Source of the DNA: Firmicutes bacterium ASF500
GTDB lineage: Bacteria > Bacillota > Clostridia > Oscillospirales > Oscillospiraceae
Assembly (NCBI GenBank): GCA_000492175.2
Contig: CP097573.1
Span: 310,001-374,000 of the forward strand
Length of the DNA stretch: 64,000 nucleotides
Direction: 5' to 3'
Each line of letters begins with the position of its first letter. Positions within the stretch are counted from its first letter, which is position 1. The notes under the pieces were generated by a model. The model saw only the letters and a list, made by a program, of their open reading frames with translations, was not told the origin of the DNA and searched no databases. Both the position numbers and the translations under genes were made by a program. Shown piece by piece: positions 50,220 to 58,072 of the stretch.

Positions 50220-51646
50220 CGCTCCTGTTCCTCCCAGTGCTGGGTCTGGCTCTCCCTGGCAAGACGCTCGGCGGTCTTTTTCAAGGTTTCCACCGCTTTG
50301 ATGTCCTCACGCATGGCCCGCATTTTCAGATAATCGGCCTCCTTCTCGGCGGTCAGTTTTTGGGCCTCTCCCCTCCACGCCTTGGGGGTGATGGCCTCGC
50401 CGGATGCTTTCAGCGTGTCCAAATAGCGGACGGCGGCATCGAACAGGGCAAGGTCGGCGCTGTGCCGCTGCTTAAATTGCTCCCGCTTGGCCGGGACAAC
50501 CTTGTCCAGCTTTTGGCGGGCAGGCTTGTATTTCTGGTACTGCGCCCACATTTCCAGCCGTTCAGTCAGAGCGGAAATGCGCCGCTCCTTACTCACGATT
50601 TTGCTGCGTAAGTCGTAATAATCGCTGTTCATGGCGGCAACCTTGTCAAATAATTCCGGCATGGATTTGATGCCGTTCTCCATCAGAAAATTGAAAAGTT
50701 TTGCGTCCGCTTTGAGCGACTTGACCTTGGCATATTGGGAAGTTGGGGCGGTGCCCTGCCTCGCCTGGAAAAGAAAATCCATGATGCTCTCCCGGCCCTG
50801 GGGCTGGGCAGATTGCTCCTTGCTCCAGTTGTAAAGTCGAGTAATGCGGGCTTTGATTTCTTTCAGCAACTTGTTGTCGGCGGCGATTTCCCGGTTGATG
50901 TTGCCTTTCACTGTGGCGATGCCGCGCCGCTCCATTTGGCAGGCGGCAGGCCCCATGTGGACGCTGGGAATAATGTCAACGCCCTGGCGCTTATAGCTGC
51001 GGTGGTCGATGCGCTCCGGCCTGCCTGCGGCCTCTAATGCCCTGTTGGTGTAAGTGGCCCATAGCGCCCGCCATTTCTCGGCGTTCTCTCGCCGGTTCCA
51101 GTCGGTGGTGTCCTCCCGATGGTTCTTCCAGCCGCCTTTGCCATCCGGGATGCGCTGGCCCTGGCCGTTCAAATCGTACACCTTGCGGCATTTTGCTCCC
51201 CACTTGCCGTCCTCTCGAATGGGGCGGATGGTGAGCATGATATGGGCGTGAGGGTTGCCGGTTCCTTTATCGTGGATGGCAAAGTCGGCGCACATTCCAG
51301 CATCCACAAAATTTTCCTTGACGAACGCTCGGACAAGGGCAAGCTGCTCCGCCCTGGACAACTCAACCGGCAAGGCCACTTCAATTTCCCTGGCAAGCTG
51401 GGCGGTGCTGGATTTTTCGATTTCCTCCACACTGTTCCAGAGGGTGGAGCGGTCTGCGAACGCTGGCGGGGCGTGGGCGGGCAGCATGATTTCTGTATGG
51501 ACAACACCGCCCTTGCGGGTGTAGTCGTGGGTCATGCCGTCCCACTCGTTTACCAGCTTTTCGCCGCTCCGATAGGCGGCAGCGGCCACAGCGGACTTGC
51601 CCTGGCTCCGCTGGATAATTTGGATGGGACAATGGAAAATTGCCGT
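50216..51646 (-). CDS. MobQ (MobA/MobL) family relaxase with ACG at the start position
   Basis: 476 residues if read from 51646. The relaxase nicks oriT and pilots the strand. N-terminus 'AIFHCPIQIIQRSQGKSAVAAAAYRSGE' is the family start, normally preceded by Met; here the codon is ACG (51644-51646) with GGAGG 9 bases upstream. The nucleophile is probably Tyr25; the metal triad is at H125, H133 and H135 ('FAIHDKGTGNPHAHIML'). A long helical C-terminus follows. The first standard start in frame is GTG 51589, which would cut off 19 residues before the Tyr. Either a rare non-AUG start or a start-codon mutation. Confidence 0.88.
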   Translation of the reverse strand, partial: TAIFHCPIQIIQRSQGKSAVAAAAYRSGEKLVNEWDGMTHDYTRKGGVVHTEIMLPAHAPPAFADRSTLWNSVEEIEKSSTAQLAREIEVALPVELSRAEQLALVRAFVKENFVDAGMCADFAIHDKGTGNPHAHIMLTIRPIREDGKWGAKCRKVYDLNGQGQRIPDGKGGWKNHREDTTDWNRRENAEKWRALWATYTNRALEAAGRPERIDHRSYKRQGVDIIPSVHMGPAACQMERRGIATVKGNINREIAADNKLLKEIKARITRLYNWSKEQSAQPQGRESIMDFLFQARQGTAPTSQYAKVKSLKADAKLFNFLMENGIKSMPELFDKVAAMNSDYYDLRSKIVSKERRISALTERLEMWAQYQKYKPARQKLDKVVPAKREQFKQRHSADLALFDAAVRYLDTLKASGEAITPKAWRGEAQKLTAEKEADYLKMRAMREDIKAVETLKKTAERLARESQTQHWEEQER

Positions 51647-51680
51647 AAAAACGCACCTCCTACCGGCAACGGATATTGGC

Positions 51681-51830
51681 CCCGCCGGAAAGTGACAGAC
51701 GCGAAGCGGGTGTCACTTTCCGGCGGGGGTGCGGGGGTTTGGGGGTGTCAACCCCCATCGCGTCCGTAGGACGCAACAGCCCCCGGCAGGGCGCACGACA
51801 CCGGCCACGGTGTATAAGTGCGCCATTCGG
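51681..51830 (+). other. Origin of transfer (oriT) of MobQ type
   Basis: A 17-bp perfect inverted repeat (51681-51697 / 51711-51727) and two small hairpins (TGGGGGT/ACCCCCA, GCGTCC/GGACGC) precede ACACCG-N4-CGGTGT (51798-51813). Directly after this is ATAAGTGCGCC (51814-51824), the nic-region consensus of MobQ origins such as pSK41/pGO1 and close to RSF1010. It lies directly upstream of the relaxase gene, as in other MobQ systems. This covers the 190-bp space without genes. Confidence 0.85.
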
Positions 51831-51838
51831 ACTAAGGA

Positions 51839-52108
51839 TTACTCCGCAACCTCGTTTTTGGACGCTTTTTCCGCCAACTTCTGTGCTCCTGGCAGGCGTG
51901 AGAGGGCAATCAAAAACGCCTTGACTTCCTCGCCCTCCATGTTGACAACGGCGGGGAAAATGCCCTCTAAAATGGCCCCACGGCCAATCAGCCGGTGCGT
52001 CCTGGCCCTGCGTTCTTCGCTGCGCTTTTTGTTCAGCAAAATCTTCTGGCGGTTCTGCAACTGGCCGATTTTCTTCTCAACCTCCTGGGGCTTGTCCACG
52101 GCTATCAA
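51839..52108 (-). CDS. Small mobilization-region protein (DUF3847-like)
   Basis: 89 residues, basic helical: 'VEKKIGQLQNRQKILLNKKRSEERRARTHRLIGRGAILEGIFPAVVNMEGEEVKAFLIALSRLPGAQKLAEK'. The 'KRSEERRARTHRL' stretch fits DUF3847 proteins found beside relaxases. Possibly a nicking accessory factor. Ends 9 bp before the oriT nic sequence. ATGA-type overlap with the sigma-like gene upstream. Confidence 0.75.
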   Translation of the reverse strand: MIAVDKPQEVEKKIGQLQNRQKILLNKKRSEERRARTHRLIGRGAILEGIFPAVVNMEGEEVKAFLIALSRLPGAQKLAEKASKNEVAE

Positions 52109-52566
52109 TCCTCCTTTTCCAGCCAGCCATTTTTGGCAAAAATCTTCTGTAATTTTTTGAGTGCGCCGGTCACGCTGTCACAGGCACAGCTCCCGCTGAT
52201 GCCCTCATCCGCCGCAATCTCTCGAAACTTTTTCTCCAAGGAAAACCGGGCATGGAGCCGCCTCGCCTGGGTGGGGGATAGCTGGGAGATGGCCTCCGCC
52301 AAATGCTCCAACAGCAATTCTTCAGCGGCCTCGTCAATCTCTCGAATAATCAAATCCTCCGGGGACTGTACCAGGAACATGGCATGGTTCTCAATGCCGG
52401 GGCTGCAATCCATGGAGTAAACATGATAGTAACTTTTCCGGCCCTCCTGCCGGTTCTCGTAGAGCCGACATTCCTCCATGGCGGCGGCAACCTCGTCCGG
52501 CACTTCAATGAACGTGTCCTTTGTGTAGAGCGGGTAATAGTGCTTTCGCAAATTGATGATTGCCAT
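52105..52566 (-). CDS. Sigma factor-like regulator, paralog 1
   Basis: 153 residues. N-terminal 'AIINLRKHYYPLYTKDTFIEVPDEVAAAMEECR' is shared with the neighbouring paralog. The C-terminal part ('ISQLSPTQARRLHARFSLEKKFREIAADEGISGSCACDSVTGALKKLQKIF') has the layout of sigma-70 region 4, a helix-turn-helix. Such proteins occur in ICE/IME regulatory modules of Clostridia. ATG 52566. The target promoters are unknown. Confidence 0.8.
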   Translation of the reverse strand: MAIINLRKHYYPLYTKDTFIEVPDEVAAAMEECRLYENRQEGRKSYYHVYSMDCSPGIENHAMFLVQSPEDLIIREIDEAAEELLLEHLAEAISQLSPTQARRLHARFSLEKKFREIAADEGISGSCACDSVTGALKKLQKIFAKNGWLEKED

Positions 52567-52573
52567 GCCGCCC

Positions 52574-53026
52574 TCACTTCCCCTGGGGGTGGTCTGCGTA
52601 ATAGCGGCGGAGATTGCACAGGCCACGGCGGATGGACAGACACACGTTGCTGTTGTGGACGCGCTCACGGTCTGCGATCTGCTGCTGGGTCAGCCCGCCC
52701 AGATAGTAGGCACAGACACGGCGGGCCTGGGTGGGGGTGGCGTAGGCCAGGGCCTCCCGCAAGGCAGCGGCCAGCCGGTCACGCTCGGCCTGTTCCTCCG
52801 CCAGCATGACAAGCTGCTCCGGGGACGGGCTGTGTTCCAAGGCATAGTTCTCCGTCCAGTCGAAAGCGTCCAGCGAGTAGAACGCTCGATGATACCGCTT
52901 GCGGCGCTCATAGTTCCGCATTTCCCTGACGGACTGGCACAGCACGTCAAAGACTTCCTCGCTGACCTCCACCAGCTTGTCCTGCTGACAGTGGGGGTAG
53001 TGGAGCCGTAGGTTGATGATTTTCAT
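52574..53026 (-). CDS. Sigma factor-like regulator, paralog 2
   Basis: 150 residues. 'KIINLRLHYPHCQQDKLVEVSEEVFDVLCQSVREMRNYERRKRYHRAFYSLDAFDWTENYALEHSPSPEQLVMLAEEQ' and region-4-like 'YATPTQARRVCAYYLGGLTQQQIADRERVHNSNVCLSIRRGLCNLRRYY'. ATG follows TAGGAGGTCAAA. Seven bp before paralog 1. Confidence 0.82.
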   Translation of the reverse strand: MKIINLRLHYPHCQQDKLVEVSEEVFDVLCQSVREMRNYERRKRYHRAFYSLDAFDWTENYALEHSPSPEQLVMLAEEQAERDRLAAALREALAYATPTQARRVCAYYLGGLTQQQIADRERVHNSNVCLSIRRGLCNLRRYYADHPQGK

Positions 53027-53045
53027 TTTGACCTCCTAAATGACA

Positions 53046-53079
53046 GGAGGGACAAGCAGCCGAAACTGCTTGTCCCTCC
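53046..53079 (-). terminator. Intercistronic hairpin between sigma-like genes
   Basis: A perfect 14-bp stem (GGAGGGACAAGCAG / CTGCTTGTCCCTCC) with a 6-base loop between paralogs 3 and 2. No T-run, so it may be a processing or attenuating structure. Confidence 0.5.
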
Positions 53080-53136
53080 CGGTAATGGAGCAAATGCCCC
53101 TCACCTGGTAGCCACTTAGGGGGTCTATCGTACACC

Positions 53137-53529
53137 CTATTTCCAAAATTTCTTGAAAATATTTTTGACACCGCTGACAGACTTTTCAACTGCGCTCTTG
53201 GAGCAACCGCACATCTTGGCAATCTCCGCATAGCTGAAATCATGCAGGGCATAGAGCAAGAACCGCTCCCGCTGGGTGGGAGTGCAGAGGGCCAACACCG
53301 CCAGAATTTCATCCAGTGTTTCCTGCTGGCAGACCAATTCCTCCGGGGTCGCGCAATAGGGCAAGCGGCCCTCGGTGTTGATTATGTACTCGTCAAACTC
53401 TCGCCCGTCCCAATGCCGCCGTTGTTCATGGGCAAGGTTCTCCGCCTTGTGGTCGGCCTGGGTGAGATATTCGTAGACCTCCACCGAAACGGACACGGCC
53501 TGCCCATAGTAGTTGATGGTAATTTTCAT
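53137..53529 (-). CDS. Sigma factor-like regulator, paralog 3
   Basis: 130 residues. 'KITINYYGQAVSVSVEVYEYLTQADHKAENLAHEQRRHWDGREFDEYII' and region-4-like C-terminus 'ALCTPTQRERFLLYALHDFSYAEIAKMCGCSKSAVEKSVSGVKNIFKKFWK'. ATG 53529 follows GGAGGAAAGGACG. First of three tandem paralogs that share the plan beta-hairpin N-terminus, acidic middle and region-4-like HTH. Confidence 0.85.
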   Translation of the reverse strand: MKITINYYGQAVSVSVEVYEYLTQADHKAENLAHEQRRHWDGREFDEYIINTEGRLPYCATPEELVCQQETLDEILAVLALCTPTQRERFLLYALHDFSYAEIAKMCGCSKSAVEKSVSGVKNIFKKFWK

Positions 53530-53722
53530 CGTCCTTTCCTCCGTTGAGATTTTTGGGGTCTGAACGGAGGGGGCGGGGATCGGCAGCGAAGCAGGCATCG
53601 CTGGCCCAAAAACAGAAAAGCACCCGCATGGTGCAAGACCATTCGGGCGCGGGACATAGTATTATGAGCCGTCAGAAAACGACTATTTTCGCATACTTGG
53701 GTAGGGGATGCCGCTGTGGATG

Positions 53723-53764
53723 TCAGGCTTTTTTTGACAAGTGCCTATCTACCTGTAATCGCAT
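53723..53764 (-). CDS. Possible 13-residue leader peptide with SD in a hairpin loop
   Basis: MRLQVDRHLSKKA, ATG 53764, behind AGGAGGTCGCCGCC. TGGCGGC and GCCGCCA (53764-53770 / 53782-53788) form a stem whose loop presents the ribosome binding site and whose arm includes part of the start codon. It lies in the 387-bp stretch 53530-53916, where no larger gene is seen. Confidence 0.35.
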   Translation of the reverse strand: MRLQVDRHLSKKA

Positions 53765-53862
53765 GGCGGCGACCTCCTGTTGCCGCCAACTGAGCATAGA
53801 AAATCGACGGCTTTGAATAGTCAAAACCGCCGACAGAAATAGTTTTTGGACACAGAAAATTG

Positions 53863-53906
53863 ATCTGCCCAGCAGCGGTTTTTTTCTTTTCTGCCGCTGG
53901 GCAGAT
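53863..53906. terminator. Terminator-like hairpin after the ABC operon
   Basis: ATCTGCCCAGC / GCTGGGCAGAT, 11-bp perfect stem with T-rich loop, 11 bases after the stop of the last ABC permease gene; GTTTTTCTG follows on the + strand. Confidence 0.65.
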
Positions 53907-53916
53907 GTTTTTCTGA

Positions 53917-54930
53917 TTATAGAGTTACTTGCCTTTTATGATTGGCGGAAATCAAAACATAGAGTGCAAACCACACAATACAGTGGACAGCCAAAATACC
54001 AACGTCCTTTACCGCCGTTCCCATGTTCCCAGCAGACAGGGCCATAATGCCGTCAAAGGCAGGATGGGATGGAACGATATTGCAGATGACCGCCAACGGC
54101 CCGCTCGCCCCAATCAGACCGCATAAAATGGGTACTGCCAGGAACAGCAGCATGACGATCTTGATATAGACCACGCCGATCATCAGACCCTCGGAGAGCT
54201 TACCGATAAACAGGCCAATCAGTGCAGCCACAAAGGACGACAGCACAATCAGCGCCAGCAGCAGCCCGAAATTTTGCCAAGACAATCGGAAACAGATACA
54301 CGCCGTTACAATAGAGGACAGACTGCCAAAGAGAAAGCCCACTACGACTTTCTGAAAAATGTACTGGCTGGGTGTCATAGGAAGGATTTCGTTGATGAAA
54401 GCTACGCCGTCCTCTTTTTCGGAAATGATGTTCATGGCATTGAACGTACAGCCCATAAACATAGCCACGATCAGCACGGCGGGGATGAAAATGTCTTGAA
54501 AACTTTCCAGAATGTCAGGGCGTTCCATCGTCAAAACTTTCACCAGCTCCGCTTCTCCCCGCTGTTCATAGAGAGCCGGGAGTGTAGCCGCCGCCTGCTG
54601 AAAAATGTCCAGCTCGTCCCCGCTGATTGAAGTTTTGATGCTGTCCCCGTTTGCGTTCACGCCAATGACATTGGTAGACGGTTCTTTGATGGCGGCGGTC
54701 AGTTCTTCCGGCGTTTGGTAGGCCATCACCGGGCCGTACCGCTCCAACCATGTGACTGTCTGCGGGGAGAGGTCGTTTTCCAGTACGCCGAAGTGCAGTT
54801 CCCCCAAGGTGGACAGATCAATGGAACCCATAAAATTCAATGCCACAGCCACCAGGATGGGCAGCAGGAACGTCATCAAGCAGAATTTATCCCGCAAAAC
54901 ACTTTTCAGCTGATATTTTAATCCCTTCAC
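53917..54930 (-). CDS. ABC-2 type transporter permease
   Basis: 337 residues, about six membrane segments: one near the N-terminus ('FCLMTFLLPILVAVALNFMG'), an extracellular loop of about 120 residues, then five ('IFIPAVLIVAMFMGCTFNAMNIISEKEDGVAFINEILPMTPSQYIF...'). Third gene of the cargo ABC operon; the large extracellular domain resembles antimicrobial-peptide/lantibiotic exporters. Substrate unknown. Confidence 0.85.
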   Translation of the reverse strand: MKGLKYQLKSVLRDKFCLMTFLLPILVAVALNFMGSIDLSTLGELHFGVLENDLSPQTVTWLERYGPVMAYQTPEELTAAIKEPSTNVIGVNANGDSIKTSISGDELDIFQQAAATLPALYEQRGEAELVKVLTMERPDILESFQDIFIPAVLIVAMFMGCTFNAMNIISEKEDGVAFINEILPMTPSQYIFQKVVVGFLFGSLSSIVTACICFRLSWQNFGLLLALIVLSSFVAALIGLFIGKLSEGLMIGVVYIKIVMLLFLAVPILCGLIGASGPLAVICNIVPSHPAFDGIMALSAGNMGTAVKDVGILAVHCIVWFALYVLISANHKRQVTL

Positions 54931-54933
54931 GCA

Positions 54934-55926
54934 TCACCCCTCCTTTCCAATCTCCCGGTGAAATGCAAGCCGCACCACCAGGAACAGCAGCATAATCGCA
55001 CACACGGCACCGATGTAGTAAACAGGCGAAACAGACATTCTGAAATAGGCGTTTTTCAGGCCCATATAGACGTGATAGAACGGATGATAACCAATCCAGT
55101 CAAATTTGATTGATGTATTGGCGGATAAAAATACGGGGGTCGCGGCAAAAATGGCAATCACCAGATAGGCCAGCGTAAATTGCCGAAAATCTTTCAGCAG
55201 CAGGGCGCAAAGCAGCCCCACCAAGGCCATCATCAGCGACAGGATGGCTGTCTGGAGCAGGATAGCGGGCAGTACCGCCGCCCCGTCGGCAAGCCCTACG
55301 TTCAGCAGGGTAAGCAGCACCGCAAAGGCCAGATCAGAGAGCAGGAACACCGCCAGCTTGGACAGGAGGAACAAGTCTTTTCGCGCTGGGAGAATGGCGT
55401 GGACACGAATGACCCCCATGCCCTTTTCCTTGAACAGTACGGCGGCGATGCCCAAAAATCCCACAGCGGCCAGCTCAAAAAACAGCAGCTCGCAGGTGAT
55501 CTCTTTCCTTGCCTTTTGTTCCGGCGTATTTGCGCCAAGTACCTCCGGGGCAGGGCTGGCCGAGGGCCACAGCAGGGACAGGGCGTAGTCCGCCCGGTGG
55601 CGGTCAACGTGTTCCGCTCCTTTGTAGAGTACCACCCGCACCTCCCCGGCGCTGGCATCCAGCCCCACGCCGTTGGCATCGGAGAGCAAGGCGGTGTCCA
55701 TTTCCTCCATAGAGGAAACAATCTGTACCAGGGGCGATTTTTCCGTCTGTGTCCCGGTGGGGTCGTACAGATACACATTATAGGGCGGCATCTGCATGAA
55801 GCGGATATAGCCCAAGTTCACATAGGCTGTATAAAGGACAAGAAACCCTATTGCCATCAAGAAAAATTTCCCCGATACCAGCATCCGGCAGTCTTTTTTG
55901 AACAGGGCGCAAAAGCCTTTTCCCAT
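54934..55926 (-). CDS. ABC transporter permease
   Basis: 330 residues, about six membrane segments with a large extracytoplasmic region after the first helix (35-160). 'VLFKEKGMGVIRVHAILPARKDLFLLSKLAVFLLSDLAFAVLL' is typical of ABC-2 permeases. Overlaps the ATPase stop by one base and is followed three bases later by the second permease. Confidence 0.83.
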   Translation of the reverse strand: MGKGFCALFKKDCRMLVSGKFFLMAIGFLVLYTAYVNLGYIRFMQMPPYNVYLYDPTGTQTEKSPLVQIVSSMEEMDTALLSDANGVGLDASAGEVRVVLYKGAEHVDRHRADYALSLLWPSASPAPEVLGANTPEQKARKEITCELLFFELAAVGFLGIAAVLFKEKGMGVIRVHAILPARKDLFLLSKLAVFLLSDLAFAVLLTLLNVGLADGAAVLPAILLQTAILSLMMALVGLLCALLLKDFRQFTLAYLVIAIFAATPVFLSANTSIKFDWIGYHPFYHVYMGLKNAYFRMSVSPVYYIGAVCAIMLLFLVVRLAFHREIGKEG

Positions 55927-56774
55927 CAGGACAGCCCCCTCCCCGTGTACTGGATGAACATATCCTCCAAGGTCGGCTCCTGGGAGTGGATGCTGATGAT
56001 TTCGTCGTGGGCAAAGGGGATGCCCGCTTCCAGCTCCGGGGCCTCTATGGTTTTCGCTTCCCGCTGTCCCTGATACAGATAGTCGATCACGACCCGGTGA
56101 TTACTGTTTTTCTCTTTCAGACGCTTAGGCGTATCCAGGGCTACCAAATTTCCATTGGAGATAAAGGCCACCCGGTCACACAGTAAATCGGCGTCCACCA
56201 TGTTATGGGTGGTGACAAAAACCGTCGTTCCCTTTTTGCGCTCCTGCTCAATGATCTTTCGGAACAGTACCGCTCCGGAGGGGTCAAGGCCGCTGGTGGG
56301 TTCGTCCAGGAACAGCAGCCGGGGATTGCTCACCAGCGCACGCGCCATGCTTACCCGCTGGCGCATCCCCTTGGAGTAGGAGGACACCGGCTTTTTCAGA
56401 AAGTCCGGCTTAAATTCCAGCGCATCCAGCAGTTCCCCCACATCCCGCCGTTGCTCCCTGGGATAGAACGAGGCAAAGTAGTTCAGATTGTCCACGGCAC
56501 TCAAATTGGCGTACAGGTAGGGAAACTCAAACAGGACGCCGATTTTCTGAAAAAATTCCTGGCCGTGGGCGGCGGAAATATCCTGCCCGAACAGGGAGAC
56601 TTTTCCACCGTGACCTTTTAATATCCCGGTGAGTATCTTTTGCGTTGTGGACTTCCCGGAGCCATTTGGCCCCAGGAAGCCGAAGATTTCCCCGTCCTCC
56701 ACGGTGAAGTCCAGACCGTGGAGGGCCTGCTTGTCTTTGCTGTAGGAGAATGTCAGGTTCTTGACCTCAATCAT
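55926..56774 (-). CDS. ABC transporter ATP-binding protein
   Basis: 282 residues. Walker A 'GPNGSGKST', Q-loop 'LFEFPYLYANLS', signature 'YSKGMRQRVSMARALV', Walker B 'LLFLDEPTSGLDPSG', switch His 'TTHNMVD', plus a C-terminal extension as in drug/bacteriocin-immunity exporters. ATGA overlap with the small membrane protein upstream. Confidence 0.93.
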   Translation of the reverse strand: MIEVKNLTFSYSKDKQALHGLDFTVEDGEIFGFLGPNGSGKSTTQKILTGILKGHGGKVSLFGQDISAAHGQEFFQKIGVLFEFPYLYANLSAVDNLNYFASFYPREQRRDVGELLDALEFKPDFLKKPVSSYSKGMRQRVSMARALVSNPRLLFLDEPTSGLDPSGAVLFRKIIEQERKKGTTVFVTTHNMVDADLLCDRVAFISNGNLVALDTPKRLKEKNSNHRVVIDYLYQGQREAKTIEAPELEAGIPFAHDEIISIHSQEPTLEDMFIQYTGRGLS

Positions 56775-56917
56775 TCGTCGTCACCCCATTTCCCACGCTT
56801 ATTTCTCTCCTGCTGGCGCTTGCTCCACCACTTCATAAACTTGACCTTGAACGGGATAGAGATAATCAGCGCCGCAGCGATCACCAGCCACCAGTACCAC
56901 GCTAAACCTAAGAACAT
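56771..56917 (-). CDS. Small membrane protein of the ABC operon
   Basis: 48 residues: one N-terminal membrane helix (FLGLAWYWWLVIAAALIISI) and a basic tail (KFMKWWSKRQQERNKRGKW) ending in Asp-Asp-Glu. ATG 56917 follows AAGGAGGGTTTTTT. The stop overlaps the ATPase start (ATGA). First gene of the regulated operon; likely a transporter accessory subunit or a regulator of the kinase (inference). Confidence 0.75.
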   Translation of the reverse strand: MFLGLAWYWWLVIAAALIISIPFKVKFMKWWSKRQQERNKRGKWGDDE

Positions 56918-56925
56918 AAAAAACC

Positions 56926-56946
56926 CTCCTTATTTGTGATAAGGAG
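56926..56946 (-). promoter_or_regulatory. Hairpin that includes the ribosome binding site
   Basis: CTCCTTAT and ATAAGGAG form an 8-bp stem with loop CACAA on the minus strand, then GGGTTTTTT and ATG. The 3' arm is the Shine-Dalgarno of the 48-residue gene. The hairpin plus T6 also resembles a terminator, so it could attenuate the operon. Confidence 0.5.
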
Positions 56947-56961
56947 AGTTTAGGGTTGCGG

Positions 56962-57001
56962 TGTGAAATTGGTGTGATGCCGCTGTGAAATCCGTGTGAA
57001 A
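56962..57001 (-). promoter_or_regulatory. Response-regulator binding array: four repeats at 11-bp phase
   Basis: On the + strand TGTGAAA, TGTGATG, TGTGAAA and TGTGAAA start at 56962, 56973, 56984 and 56995, exactly one helical turn apart. OmpR/PhoB-type regulators bind such tandem sites. The array ends at the stop of the kinase gene and precedes the ABC operon, so the operon's response regulator is the obvious candidate. Confidence 0.75.
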
Positions 57002-58072
57002 TTATTCTTTGACAGGGATGGAGAAATAGAACCGCACCCCACCCGCTTGGTTTTCTGCACCGTAGGGTAAATTTTGCATGGATAGGATTTGTGCCACAAT
57101 GGACAGCCCCAGCCCGGAGCCGCTGTACTCTGCGCCGCTGTCCCGGTAGAATTTTGTCCATATTTTGGACAGATCACTTTCCGGAATGGGTCGGCCCTGA
57201 TTGAAGATGGAGAAATGCAACACACCATCATCCACTGTCAGTTCCAGCCGCAGAGCGCCGCCAGGATACACATTTTTCTTGGCGTTGACGATCAGGTTGC
57301 CCAAGACCTGCTCCATGCGCCGCCGGTCAGTTTCCACAAAAACCTTTTGCTCCGGCAGCTCATATTGCAGCTCAAAGTCGGTGTCCGGGGCATCGATCAG
57401 AAGCCGTCCGGCTACTGTTTCCACCAGCTCCACAAAGTCAAAGCGGGTGACATCCAAGTCTGCGGCCCCGCTCTCTAATGCTGACAGATCCAACAAAGTC
57501 ACGATCAGATCGTTCATGCGCTCTACTTCGGAAACAATGACTTGGGCGTATTTCTGCTTTTTGGCCTCGTCCGCTTCGTCCTGCAAGCCCTCGGCGTAGG
57601 CCCGGATGATACCCAGCGGGGTTTTCATCTCATGGGATAGGCTGTCCACCAGCTCTTTGCGCTCAAACAGGAGAAGCCGCTCCTTTTCCACGTCCTTTTC
57701 AAGCTGCGTGTTTGCGCCCTCCAACCGGGCAAGGGCCTGTTGCAGATTTTCAGCCATTGTGTTCAGGCTGGCAGACAGTTCTCCAAATTCATCGGTTGAA
57801 ACGAGATTGCAGGGGGTGGAAAAGTCCAGCCCCGCCATACGCTTTGCGGAGGCGTTCAGTTTGTCAATCGGTTTCGTGATAAAGCGGCCCATAAAAAGGT
57901 CAATCCCAATAATCAGCAGAAAAACAAACCCCAGCCAGATTAGAAAAGAAGTATCTTCGCTGACCGGCAGGCCGGTAGAGAGGACGTAGGAAAAAATCAG
58001 CGCAACCCCCGCCAGCTTAGAGAGCATCAAGATCTTTTTCCGAACAGTATGGAGGGAAAACAGCTCTTTCAT
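57002..58072 (-). CDS. Sensor histidine kinase
   Basis: 356 residues. Two membrane helices (about 14-32 and 44-62) with only a short extracytoplasmic loop between, HAMP-like linker (63-118), dimerization box with His147 ('DSLSHEMKTPLG') and ATPase domain (N box 'NLIVNAKKNV', G2 'GSGLGLSIV'). The minimal sensor loop is typical of intramembrane-sensing kinases that respond to cell-envelope antimicrobials via the transporter. ATGA overlap with the regulator gene. Confidence 0.93.
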   Translation of the reverse strand: MKELFSLHTVRKKILMLSKLAGVALIFSYVLSTGLPVSEDTSFLIWLGFVFLLIIGIDLFMGRFITKPIDKLNASAKRMAGLDFSTPCNLVSTDEFGELSASLNTMAENLQQALARLEGANTQLEKDVEKERLLLFERKELVDSLSHEMKTPLGIIRAYAEGLQDEADEAKKQKYAQVIVSEVERMNDLIVTLLDLSALESGAADLDVTRFDFVELVETVAGRLLIDAPDTDFELQYELPEQKVFVETDRRRMEQVLGNLIVNAKKNVYPGGALRLELTVDDGVLHFSIFNQGRPIPESDLSKIWTKFYRDSGAEYSGSGLGLSIVAQILSMQNLPYGAENQAGGVRFYFSIPVKE

